Source of the DNA: Alphaproteobacteria bacterium
Lineage (GTDB): Bacteria > Pseudomonadota > Alphaproteobacteria > Puniceispirillales > Puniceispirillaceae
Assembly: GCA_011526395.1 (NCBI GenBank)
Contig: WTHW01000241.1
Location: 1 to 6,655 of the forward strand
Direction: 5' to 3'
Length of the DNA stretch: 6,655 nt
The notes under the pieces are model-generated. The model saw only the letters and a program-made list of their open reading frames with translations. It did not search any database and was not told where the DNA came from. Shown here piece after piece: positions 1 to 5,805 of this stretch (position 1 is its first letter; every line of letters begins with the position of its first letter). Made by a program: the position numbers and the translations under genes.

Positions 1-70
1 CGAATGTTGAGCCAATGACCAGAGAGGCAAATGATGCTCTCATGAAAGACGAAAGAGAAAATTGTTTCAT
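1..70 (-). CDS. N-terminus of a divergent exported protein, probably PpiC/parvulin-type peptidyl-prolyl isomerase (partial)
   Basis: Reading leftward from an ATG at 70-68, the frame stays open to the window edge for 23 codons, beginning MKQFSLSSFMRASFASLV and continuing IGSTF. This has the shape of a Sec signal peptide: a short basic start with Lys2 and Arg11, then a run of Ala/Leu/Val/Ile and small residues. The cleavage site and mature protein lie outside the window, so no catalytic domain is visible. In many alphaproteobacteria the gene divergent from secA encodes a periplasmic parvulin-like prolyl isomerase, which makes that the best guess, resting on gene order alone. An AGG lies about 13 bases upstream of the start, a weak ribosome site. 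A TTGACT hexamer on this strand (152-147) could be its -35 element, but no good -10 follows. It could also be any other exported protein. Confidence 0.5.
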   Translation of the reverse strand, partial: MKQFSLSSFMRASFASLVIGSTF

Positions 71-115
71 AATCTGATAACCTAGTAGTGAGATGACAGC
101 TTTTTTTCAAAAACT

Positions 116-128
116 ATGTAATTTACAT
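116..128. promoter_or_regulatory. 13-bp palindrome in the divergent secA spacer, candidate operator
   Basis: The sequence ATGTAATTTACAT is a perfect inverted repeat with 6-base arms (ATGTAA/TTACAT) around one central T. It sits between the leftward signal-peptide gene and secA, close to where promoters of both would lie. It does not match an operator I can name with confidence. A homodimeric regulator site is one reading; a chance AT-rich palindrome is the other. Confidence 0.22.
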
Positions 129-153
129 CATCCATGGCATGAAGCTAGTCAAA

Positions 154-196
154 TTGACAAAGCTGAATTGACAAAGCCAATGGCAATGCCTATCTG
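154..196 (+). promoter_or_regulatory. Candidate secA promoter with duplicated TTGACA hexamer
   Basis: The 12-base string AATTGACAAAGC occurs at 152-163 and again at 166-177, a tandem repeat of period 14, so two perfect -35 consensus hexamers lie at 154-159 and 168-173. The second is followed after a 17-base spacer by TATCTG (191-196), which keeps only the first three bases of the -10 consensus; the first has no acceptable -10 at 16-18 bases. If the second is used, transcription would begin near 203 and leave a leader of about 117 bases before the secA ATG at 320. The -35 match is strong and the -10 weak. Confidence 0.35.
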
Positions 197-204
197 CAAT
201 AGAC

Positions 205-268
205 GCGGGTATTTCCGCACCGCTCTTTTCATAATCAAAAATAGGCACTTTCAGTAGCGCTTTTTTTT
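205..268 (+). other. Structured secA leader: GC hairpin and weak stem before a T8 tract
   Basis: A compact stem pairs GCGGG (205-209) with TCCGC (214-218) around a TATT loop, with one G-U pair. A second CCGC at 220-223, followed by TCTTTTC, could compete for the same left arm. Further on, GCACT (245-249) can pair with AGTAGC (253-258) around TTC if A256 is bulged; two bases later a run of eight T begins (261-268). This resembles a weak intrinsic terminator or attenuator inside the secA leader, but the second stem has only five pairs and may not be stable. No known riboswitch or leader family is recognised. Confidence 0.2.
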
Positions 269-319
269 GGTAACATGGCGGGGGTTAAATTTTTTGTAAG
301 TCAAAGTGGTCATCACATT

Positions 320-2947
320 ATGCTCGGCACAATCGCAAAATCATTTTTTGGTTCACCTAACGACCGCGAGGTCAAAAAATTATCTGACAAGGTGAAAGCG
401 ATTAATGCGCGTGAAGCCCATTATGAATCTTTCTCAGATGATGATCTGCGCCAAGAAACAAATCGCTTCAAAGAGCAAGTGGCCTCTGGCACGAAACTAG
501 ATGATATTTTGGTTGATGCGTTTGCTGTCGTTCGCGAAGGTGCCAAGCGCACACTTGGCCAGCGTCATTTCGATGTCCAGCTGATGGGCGGTATCGTTTT
601 GCATCAGGGCAAAATTTCAGAGATGAAGACAGGTGAAGGTAAAACACTTGTCGGCACATTGGCTGTGTATCTGAATGCGCTCACTGGCAAAGGTGTGCAT
701 GTTGTCACCGTGAACGACTATCTTGCGACACGCGATTCAGGCTGGATGGGTCAGGTCTATCGCTTCCTAGGCCTTAGCGTTGGTGTCATCACAGGCGGCA
801 TGTCTGATGAAGACAGACGCAATGCCTATAATTGCGATATCACCTATGGCACAAATAACGAATTTGGCTTTGATTATTTGCGCGATAATTTGAAGTTTGA
901 GCTAAAATCAATGGTGCAAAGAAGCCACCATTACGCGATTGTTGATGAGGTTGATTCTATCCTGATTGACGAGGCGCGTACACCGCTTGTCATATCAGGT
1001 CCAACAGAGACAGCGGCAGAGCAATATATCGTAGTGAATAAGCTTATCCCGCATCTATCAGATGATGATTTTGAAAAAGATGAAAAAGCGCGCTCTGTGA
1101 CCTTAACAGAAGAGGGCGTCCAAAATATCGAAAAGATAGCTGGTGAAAATGGCATGCTTGCCTCTGGCTCATTATATGACAGTGCCAATATCAGCTTGCT
1201 TCACCACGTCACCCAAGCACTTCGTGCCCATAAATTATTTGCCAGAGACACACATTATATGGTGCGTGATGGCCAAGTGATGCTGATTGACGAGTTCACA
1301 GGCAGAGCCATGACAGGCAGACGCTTCTCAGACGGCCTTCATCAGGCGCTTGAAGCAAAAGAAGGTTTGGAAATTCAAGCAGAGAACCAAACACTTGCCT
1401 CTGTCACATACCAGAATTACTTCCGCCTTTATGAAAAATTGGCAGGCATGACAGGCACAGCGCTTACAGAAGCAGGTGAATTCTCAGAGATTTACAAGCT
1501 TGAAGTGGTCGCTATCCCGACCAATAAAGCTGTATCGCGCATTGACCATGATGATGAGGTTTATCGCACCTCACAAGAGCGTGATGATGCTGTTGTTATG
1601 TTAATCGAAGAGTGCCGCGAGCGCGGACAGCCTGTTCTTGTTGGCACAGTGACGATTGAAAAATCAGAATCTTTATCAAAATCACTGACGAAGCGTAAAA
1701 TCCCTCATCAGGTGTTGAATGCACGCTTCCACGAAGCAGAGGCAGAAATCATTGCACAAGCCGGTGTGCCGGGCGCTGTGACCATCGCAACCAATATGGC
1801 TGGTCGCGGTACTGATATCCAGCTAGGCGGCAATCTTGAAATGCGCCTTGCTGCTGAAGGTGACAAGCTAACAGATAAAAAACGTGCATCAATCGAACAA
1901 GAAGTTGCAGAGCTAAAAGAAAAAGCATTAAGCGCAGGCGGCCTTTATGTGATGGGCACAGAGCGTCACGAATCACGCCGTATTGATAACCAGCTTCGTG
2001 GTCGTACAGGTCGTCAAGGTGATCCTGGCGCGTCAAAATTCTTCCTCTCATTGCAAGATGATCTTATGCGCATCTTTGGCTCTGAAAAGCTTGAAGGCAT
2101 GCTCTCAAAGCTTGGCCTTGAAGAAGGCGAAGCGATTACCCACACATGGATTAATAAGGCTGTTGAAAAAGCCCAATCAAAGGTGGAAGCTCATAATTTT
2201 GAGATCAGAAAACAGCTATTGCGTTTTGATGATGTGATGAATGATCAGCGCCAAGTTATTTTCGCCCAGCGCCGTGATATCATGGAAGCGACAGAAGTGC
2301 ATGAAACAGTGGTTGATATGCGTCATGATGTGATTGAATCACTGATTGATGATTCTATCCCGCAGGGTAGTTTTGTGGACCAATGGGATGCTGATAAATT
2401 CAAAGCTGATTGCGCCCAATATCTAGGCCTAGATGTGCCAGCAAGTGAATGGTTCAACGAAGATGGCGTCTCAGAAGTTGAGTTATCAGATCGTCTGCTT
2501 GAGACATCTGATAAACATATGGCAGAAAAAGCTGTCCGCTTTGGTCCAGAAGTCATGCGTATGGCTGAAAAATCTCTTCTCTTGCAGGTTCTTGACCAGC
2601 AATGGAAAGAGCATTTGCTTGGTCTTGACCAGTTGCGTCAGGGTATTGGTCTGCGCGCCTATGCACAAAAAGACCCACTGAATGAGTATAAAAAAGAAGC
2701 TTTTGGCATGTTTGAAGATATGCTTGAGCGCATGCGCCGCACTGTGACATTGGCGTTATCTCATGTTGAAGTGCGCTCTCCTGAAGAGCAAGCTGCCGCA
2801 CAAGCACAGCAAGCCAAAGCACAGCAAGAGGCGTTAAAAAAAGCAAAGGCACAACAACAAGCCGCTAAAGCAAAGGTTGGCCGTAATGATGCTTGCCCAT
2901 GCGGGTCTGGCAAAAAATACAAACATTGTTGCGGTACAATCGCTTAA
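320..2947 (+). CDS. secA: Protein translocase subunit SecA (preprotein translocase ATPase)
   Basis: SecA is the cytosolic/membrane-peripheral motor that pushes unfolded preproteins through SecYEG using ATP. From the ATG at 320 the protein has 875 residues, close to the family's roughly 850-900. That start gives the common MLG opening and puts Walker A GEGKT at 105-109 and DEVD at 209-212, the same numbering as E. coli SecA. The frame also has an ATG at 275, but its extra 15 residues look non-homologous and it lacks a ribosome site. Other motifs are MTGTA (377), NMAGRGTD (492-499) and QLRGRTGRQGD (558-568, helicase motif VI). The preprotein cross-linking domain falls roughly at 220-370 and the helical wing/scaffold at about 600-815. 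A Gln/Ala/Lys-rich linker (about 815-852) leads to a C-terminal zinc motif with Cys859, Cys861, Cys870 and Cys871, the CxCx8CC form that binds SecB and phospholipid in relatives. The DUF1178 gene follows after 40 bp. Confidence 0.97.
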   Translation: MLGTIAKSFFGSPNDREVKKLSDKVKAINAREAHYESFSDDDLRQETNRFKEQVASGTKLDDILVDAFAVVREGAKRTLGQRHFDVQLMGGIVLHQGKISEMKTGEGKTLVGTLAVYLNALTGKGVHVVTVNDYLATRDSGWMGQVYRFLGLSVGVITGGMSDEDRRNAYNCDITYGTNNEFGFDYLRDNLKFELKSMVQRSHHYAIVDEVDSILIDEARTPLVISGPTETAAEQYIVVNKLIPHLSDDDFEKDEKARSVTLTEEGVQNIEKIAGENGMLASGSLYDSANISLLHHVTQALRAHKLFARDTHYMVRDGQVMLIDEFTGRAMTGRRFSDGLHQALEAKEGLEIQAENQTLASVTYQNYFRLYEKLAGMTGTALTEAGEFSEIYKLEVVAIPTNKAVSRIDHDDEVYRTSQERDDAVVMLIEECRERGQPVLVGTVTIEKSESLSKSLTKRKIPHQVLNARFHEAEAEIIAQAGVPGAVTIATNMAGRGTDIQLGGNLEMRLAAEGDKLTDKKRASIEQEVAELKEKALSAGGLYVMGTERHESRRIDNQLRGRTGRQGDPGASKFFLSLQDDLMRIFGSEKLEGMLSKLGLEEGEAITHTWINKAVEKAQSKVEAHNFEIRKQLLRFDDVMNDQRQVIFAQRRDIMEATEVHETVVDMRHDVIESLIDDSIPQGSFVDQWDADKFKADCAQYLGLDVPASEWFNEDGVSEVELSDRLLETSDKHMAEKAVRFGPEVMRMAEKSLLLQVLDQQWKEHLLGLDQLRQGIGLRAYAQKDPLNEYKKEAFGMFEDMLERMRRTVTLALSHVEVRSPEEQAAAQAQQAKAQQEALKKAKAQQQAAKAKVGRNDACPCGSGKKYKHCCGTIA
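2802..2828 (+). repeat. 15-bp-period direct repeat in the SecA linker
   Basis: AAGCACAGCAAG occurs at 2802-2813 and again at 2817-2828, in the same reading frame, inside the Gln/Ala/Lys-rich linker between the SecA helical core and its zinc tail. Because the period is a multiple of three, copy-number change would alter only linker length. This linker is normally variable between species. Confidence 0.6.
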
Positions 2948-2987
2948 AAAAAGGTGATGCCTTTCAAGGGCTGTAAGATAGCGTATC

Positions 2988-3485
2988 ATGATTAAATATC
3001 AGTTGATTTGCGATAAAGAACATGAATTTGAAGGCTGGTTTTCAAACTCATCAGCCTATGATGAGCAACTTGCTAAGGGGTTTGTTGAATGTCCTGTTTG
3101 CGGGTCAGCTGAGGTGCGCCGCGCGTTGATGGCGCCAAATTTGAACAGCCCCAAAAGCCGTAAAGCGCCAGATCTGCCAGCCTTGCCAAAGGCAGAAGAG
3201 ATTGCCGCCCAACCAGCATCAGAAAATCCCTTAACAAAATTAAGTCCAAAAGACCAAGCCGCTGTGATGGGCGCGGCGATGACAGCTTTGCGTGATATTC
3301 ATAAAAAGGTGAAAACAGATTTCACCAATGTTGGTGATAAATTCGCTGATGAAGCGCGAAAGATTCACTATGGTGAAGCAGAGCAGAAGCCCATTTATGG
3401 CACGACCACTGAAGAAGAAAGAGAAGATCTCGCTGATGAAGGTGTCGTCTTCCACCATCTGCCAGATTTGCCGCCAGAGCATTAG
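2988..3485 (+). CDS. DUF1178 family protein, zinc-ribbon-like, function unknown
   Basis: This 165-residue protein belongs to the DUF1178 family, which is widespread in alpha- and betaproteobacteria and has no established function. The N-terminus MIKYQLICDKEHEFEGWF is the family signature. Cys8 with Cys35 and Cys38 (in CPVCGS), possibly with His12, would form a small zinc ribbon. A Pro/Lys/Ala-rich variable stretch (about 50-85) follows. The conserved C-terminal block is present: VGDKFADEARKIHYGEAE, then IYG and a Glu-rich segment ending in a Pro/Leu-rich tail. It has no signal peptide or membrane segment, so it is likely cytosolic. It begins 40 bp after secA, with no terminator between, so co-transcription is plausible. 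The ribosome site is poor (TAAGATAG lies upstream; an AAGGG is about 17 bases away). It converges on ubiG, 33 bp beyond its stop. Confidence 0.9.
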   Translation: MIKYQLICDKEHEFEGWFSNSSAYDEQLAKGFVECPVCGSAEVRRALMAPNLNSPKSRKAPDLPALPKAEEIAAQPASENPLTKLSPKDQAAVMGAAMTALRDIHKKVKTDFTNVGDKFADEARKIHYGEAEQKPIYGTTTEEEREDLADEGVVFHHLPDLPPEH

Positions 3486-3498
3486 ACAGAGCATTAAA
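3475..3498 (+). repeat. 12-bp tandem duplication spanning the DUF1178 stop codon
   Basis: CAGAGCATTA at 3475-3484 recurs at 3487-3496, with a period of 12. The first copy contains the DUF1178 stop (TAG, 3483-3485). Because 12 is a multiple of three, the second copy supplies an in-frame TAA at 3495-3497, so the tail reads E-H-stop-T-E-H-stop. Readthrough would add only four residues. It looks like a recent slippage duplication that left a back-up stop in the convergent spacer with ubiG. Confidence 0.6.
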
Positions 3499-3518
3499 AG
3501 ATAAAGAGTTTCCCGCGC

Positions 3519-4286
3519 TTACTTTAACTGTCCTGCGGCGGCATAATTGACCCCCATATAAGATGAGGTGCGAAACCCGCCGCGCACAGATGGCACAAAG
3601 CCTGTAAAATGATCTAATAAGATGCCAGCGCTAAGACAATCATCTTGCAATTCAGTTGGCGTGACAAATTTCTCAAACTGATGTGTGCCTTTTGGAATAT
3701 GACCTGTGATATATTCAGCGCCGATTTTCACTGTGGCAAGTGAAGCTAATGTGCGATTGATCGTTGTGATAACAACCAACCCCTCATGCGTGACAAGACG
3801 CCTGATGGCATCAAGGAATAAGGCGCGGGATGCCACATGCTCTATCACCTCAGAGCTATAGACAACATCGAATTTTGCGCCATCTTGCCCCTCAATCTCT
3901 TCGGCTAGCTCTTCACTTAAACAACAGCGATAATCAATCTCTAACCCCTGACTTAACGCATGTGATTTTGCTGCTTCAATCGCAGGGGCTGAGGCGTCAA
4001 TCGCTGTAATGCGCGCGCCAAGGCGTGCCAAAGGCTCTGCCAAAAGACCGCCGCCGCATCCAATATCAAGAATGCGTAAACCGCTAAGAGGCTGGCTCTC
4101 AGATTGTGTCTTATCGGCGATATGGTCGGCGATATCATAGCGGCCAATCATATCCAAAATGAACTGCAATCTGATGGGGGTGAAATGATGCAACGGTCCC
4201 ATTGGCCCATTTTGATCCCACCATTGCGCCCCTAATTTATCAAATTGGGCAGTGTCTTTTTGGTCTTGGCTTGATTGATAAGACAT
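3519..4286 (-). CDS. ubiG: UbiG, ubiquinone biosynthesis O-methyltransferase
   Basis: UbiG carries out both S-adenosylmethionine-dependent O-methylations of ubiquinone synthesis, on the 2-polyprenyl-6-hydroxyphenol intermediate and on 3-demethylubiquinol, at the inner face of the membrane. From the ATG at 4286-4284 the protein has 255 residues, near the usual 240-250. The N-terminal block FDKLGAQWWD (15-24) with GPLHHFTPIRL (30-40) is typical of UbiG. The Rossmann-fold SAM site is clear: motif I LDIGCGGG (73-80), acidic Asp97 in ITAIDAS, motif II FDVVYSSEVIEHV (139-151) and motif III VVITTINRT (171-179). A TSSYMGVNY-type C-terminus is also present. The frame extends upstream to an ATG at 4385, but those 33 residues do not resemble the family and would invade the lysC promoter region. 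No start has a strong ribosome site; an AGG is about 14 bases before 4286. It is convergent with DUF1178 and divergent from lysC, a familiar alphaproteobacterial arrangement. Confidence 0.94.
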   Translation of the reverse strand: MSYQSSQDQKDTAQFDKLGAQWWDQNGPMGPLHHFTPIRLQFILDMIGRYDIADHIADKTQSESQPLSGLRILDIGCGGGLLAEPLARLGARITAIDASAPAIEAAKSHALSQGLEIDYRCCLSEELAEEIEGQDGAKFDVVYSSEVIEHVASRALFLDAIRRLVTHEGLVVITTINRTLASLATVKIGAEYITGHIPKGTHQFEKFVTPTELQDDCLSAGILLDHFTGFVPSVRGGFRTSSYMGVNYAAAGQLK

Positions 4287-4425
4287 AATATCGCTAACGG
4301 CCTGTTCATGATTATTCTCTTGTATCAAAGCCCTAGCATGTATAAATACAGTGCCAGAGATAACACTCATGTCATTTATAAACATGGGATTTTGATAATC
4401 TTAAAGATAGATTGGCGATCTTCAC
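4287..4425. promoter_or_regulatory. Divergent ubiG-lysC spacer
   Basis: This 139-bp AT-rich spacer must hold the promoters of both genes unless transcription starts inside them. On the + strand the possible -10 elements are TATAAA (4341-4346 and 4377-4382) and GATAAT (4394-4399), but none has a convincing -35 at 16-18 bases. TTTATA at 4375-4380 could serve as a -10 on the - strand. Just before lysC, ATCTT (4398-4402), AAGAT (4404-4408) and ATCTT (4418-4422) allow two alternative short stems, one ending three bases before the lysC ATG. lysC has no clear Shine-Dalgarno sequence here. I see no lysine riboswitch; the space is too short for one. Confidence 0.4.
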
Positions 4426-5649
4426 ATGGCAAGAATTGTTCAAAAATTTGGCGGCACTTCAGTGGGCGATTTAGATCGCATCCGTAATGTCGCACAAAAG
4501 GTCAAAGCTGAAATTGACGCAGGCAATCAGGTGGCTGTGGTTGTATCTGCTATGGCAGGCACAACAAACCAGCTTGTGGAATGGGCAAAAGATATCGGCC
4601 CCATCCATGATGCACGAGAATATGATACAATCGTTGCCACAGGTGAGCAGGTCACAGTGGGCTTATTGGCAATCGCATTACAGAATATTGGGGTTGATGC
4701 ACGCTCATGGCTTGGATGGCAAATACCATTCCATACAGATAGCACCCACAGCTCAGCACGCATTGAAGATATTCAAGCACAAGAGATAGCCAAGCGTCTT
4801 GATGCTGGCCAAGTTGCTGTCGTTGCTGGCTTCCAAGGGGTCAGCGAGGAAGGTCGTATCACAACATTAGGTCGCGGCGGCTCTGATACATCAGCTGTGG
4901 CATTGGCGGCGGCGCTGAATGCAGATAGATGTGATATTTATACAGATGTGGATGGTGTTTACACAACTGACCCGCGCATTATGCCAAAAGCGCGAAAGCT
5001 TGATACAATCACTTTCGAAGAGATGCTAGAGATGGCATCTGCTGGCGCAAAAGTTCTGCAAACCCGGTCTGTTGCAATGGGGATGCGTCATAATGTGAAA
5101 ATTCAAGTCCGCTCAAGCTTTAATGATGAGCCAGGCACAATGGTGGTAGATGAGGATAATCAAATGGAAAGACAAAAAATAAGCGGCATTGCCTATAGCG
5201 CTGATGAAGCACGAATCACTGTTGTCGGTCTTGAAGACAAGCCAGGTGTTGCGGCGCATATCTTCAAAGCGCTTGCTGATAGTCATGTGAATATTGATAT
5301 GATTGTGCAATCTGGCTCAGCAAGTGACCAGACAACTGACATTACATTCTCAGTTGGTGCAGGTGATGCTGATAAGGCGATTTCAGTCATTGAAGGCTTG
5401 AAATCAGAACTGCCATTTGCGCGCCTTGATTCAGATACGAATATTGCCAAAGTCTCTATCATTGGCACAGCAATGCGCACACAAGCTGGTATCGCTAATT
5501 TGATGTTCTCATCCTTGTCTGAAAAAGGTGTGAATTTGCAAGTTATCTCAACAAGTGAAATTAAAATCTCAGTATTGATTGATTCAGCCTATACAGAATT
5601 GGCAGTGCGCACGCTTCATGATGCGTTCGAATTGCATATGGATGAGTAA
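4426..5649 (+). CDS. lysC: Aspartate kinase, monofunctional, ACT-domain regulated
   Basis: Aspartokinase phosphorylates aspartate with ATP to give 4-phospho-aspartate, the committed step to lysine, diaminopimelate, threonine and methionine. It has 407 residues, the usual size for the monofunctional type (about 400-420). The kinase domain (about 1-235) shows KFGGTSV (7-13), ATGEQVT with catalytic-type Glu74 (71-77), GRGGSDTSA (149-157) and YTDVDGVYTTDPR (172-184). Two ACT regulatory modules follow: one around 263-335 (GLEDKPGVAAHIF, then VNIDMIVQS) and one around 342-405 (SIIGTAMRTQAG, then VNLQVISTSEIKISVLI). No homoserine dehydrogenase domain is fused. The start at 4426 is fixed by the MARIVQKFGG opening, typical for the family. 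Feedback inhibition by lysine and/or threonine is expected from the ACT pair, but which one cannot be read here. An internal start that could yield a separate regulatory subunit is listed separately. No clear terminator follows. Confidence 0.96.
   Translation: MARIVQKFGGTSVGDLDRIRNVAQKVKAEIDAGNQVAVVVSAMAGTTNQLVEWAKDIGPIHDAREYDTIVATGEQVTVGLLAIALQNIGVDARSWLGWQIPFHTDSTHSSARIEDIQAQEIAKRLDAGQVAVVAGFQGVSEEGRITTLGRGGSDTSAVALAAALNADRCDIYTDVDGVYTTDPRIMPKARKLDTITFEEMLEMASAGAKVLQTRSVAMGMRHNVKIQVRSSFNDEPGTMVVDEDNQMERQKISGIAYSADEARITVVGLEDKPGVAAHIFKALADSHVNIDMIVQSGSASDQTTDITFSVGAGDADKAISVIEGLKSELPFARLDSDTNIAKVSIIGTAMRTQAGIANLMFSSLSEKGVNLQVISTSEIKISVLIDSAYTELAVRTLHDAFELHMDE
5151..5166 (+). promoter_or_regulatory. 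Possible internal ribosome site and start for a LysC beta subunit
   Basis: TGAGGA (5151-5156) contains GAGG, lying eight bases before an in-frame ATG at 5164 (Met247 of LysC). This is a better Shine-Dalgarno match than the one before lysC itself. Starting there would give a 161-residue protein beginning MERQKISGIAYSADEARITV, consisting of just the two ACT modules. In Corynebacterium glutamicum and Bacillus subtilis, alpha2beta2 aspartokinases make the beta subunit from an equivalent in-frame start. The GAGG also encodes part of an Asp-Glu-Asp linker, so it may be incidental. Confidence 0.35.
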
Positions 5650-5723
5650 AAAGACGAGAAAAAGGGTCAAAAAACAGGTCTAAATCACTAAAATTCATGA
5701 AAAATTACGTGTTTTTGGCCGAA

Positions 5724-5753
5724 ATGACATTTTTTTCTAGTCATCAATATAAA
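5724..5753 (+). promoter_or_regulatory. Candidate promoter of the RodZ-like gene
   Basis: ATGACA (5724-5729, five of six matches to TTGACA) and TATAAA (5748-5753, five of six to TATAAT) are separated by 18 bases, a good housekeeping-sigma layout. Transcription would start near 5760, leaving a leader of about 45 bases before the ATG at 5806. The rest of the 156-base spacer after lysC holds no recognisable gene. The T7 run at 5730-5736 lies inside the promoter spacer and is not preceded by an adjoining stable stem, so I do not read it as a terminator. Confidence 0.42.
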
Positions 5754-5805
5754 CTTTATCCATAGTTGATTCGGATTTTATGTATATGGCTGGGGTTTGT
5801 GTGAA

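Noticed and set aside
931..2852. Several 60-100 codon frames on the opposite strand or other frames inside secA, and similar ones inside lysC, ubiG and the RodZ-like gene.
   Set aside because: They overlap strongly conserved coding sequence, have no family resemblance and are the usual shadows of long genes.
2957..2995. A 12-codon ORF (ATG 2957 to TAA 2995) between secA and DUF1178, preceded by AAGG and overlapping the DUF1178 start by eight bases.
   Set aside because: The AGG is only two bases from the ATG, too close for initiation, and AAAGG/CCTTT (2950-2954/2960-2964) may just form a small hairpin. Too short to support as a gene.
4287..4385. N-terminal extension of UbiG to ATG 4385.
   Set aside because: The extra 33 residues have no UbiG resemblance and would cover most of the only promoter space for lysC and ubiG.
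4287..4425. Lysine riboswitch upstream of lysC.
   Set aside because: The whole divergent spacer is 139 bp and shared with ubiG; the L-box aptamer alone is larger than the leader available, and no such motifs are visible.
5665..5720. Inverted repeat GGTCAAAAAAC / GTTTTTGGCC after lysC, considered as a terminator.
   Set aside because: The arms are mostly A-T pairs with a mismatch, separated by about 35 bases, and the T run begins ten bases after the stem. It is not a convincing intrinsic terminator.
5697..5765. A 22-codon ORF (ATG 5697 to TAG 5765) between lysC and rodZ.
   Set aside because: It has no ribosome site and runs through the -35 and -10 of the likely rodZ promoter, so it would not be on that transcript.
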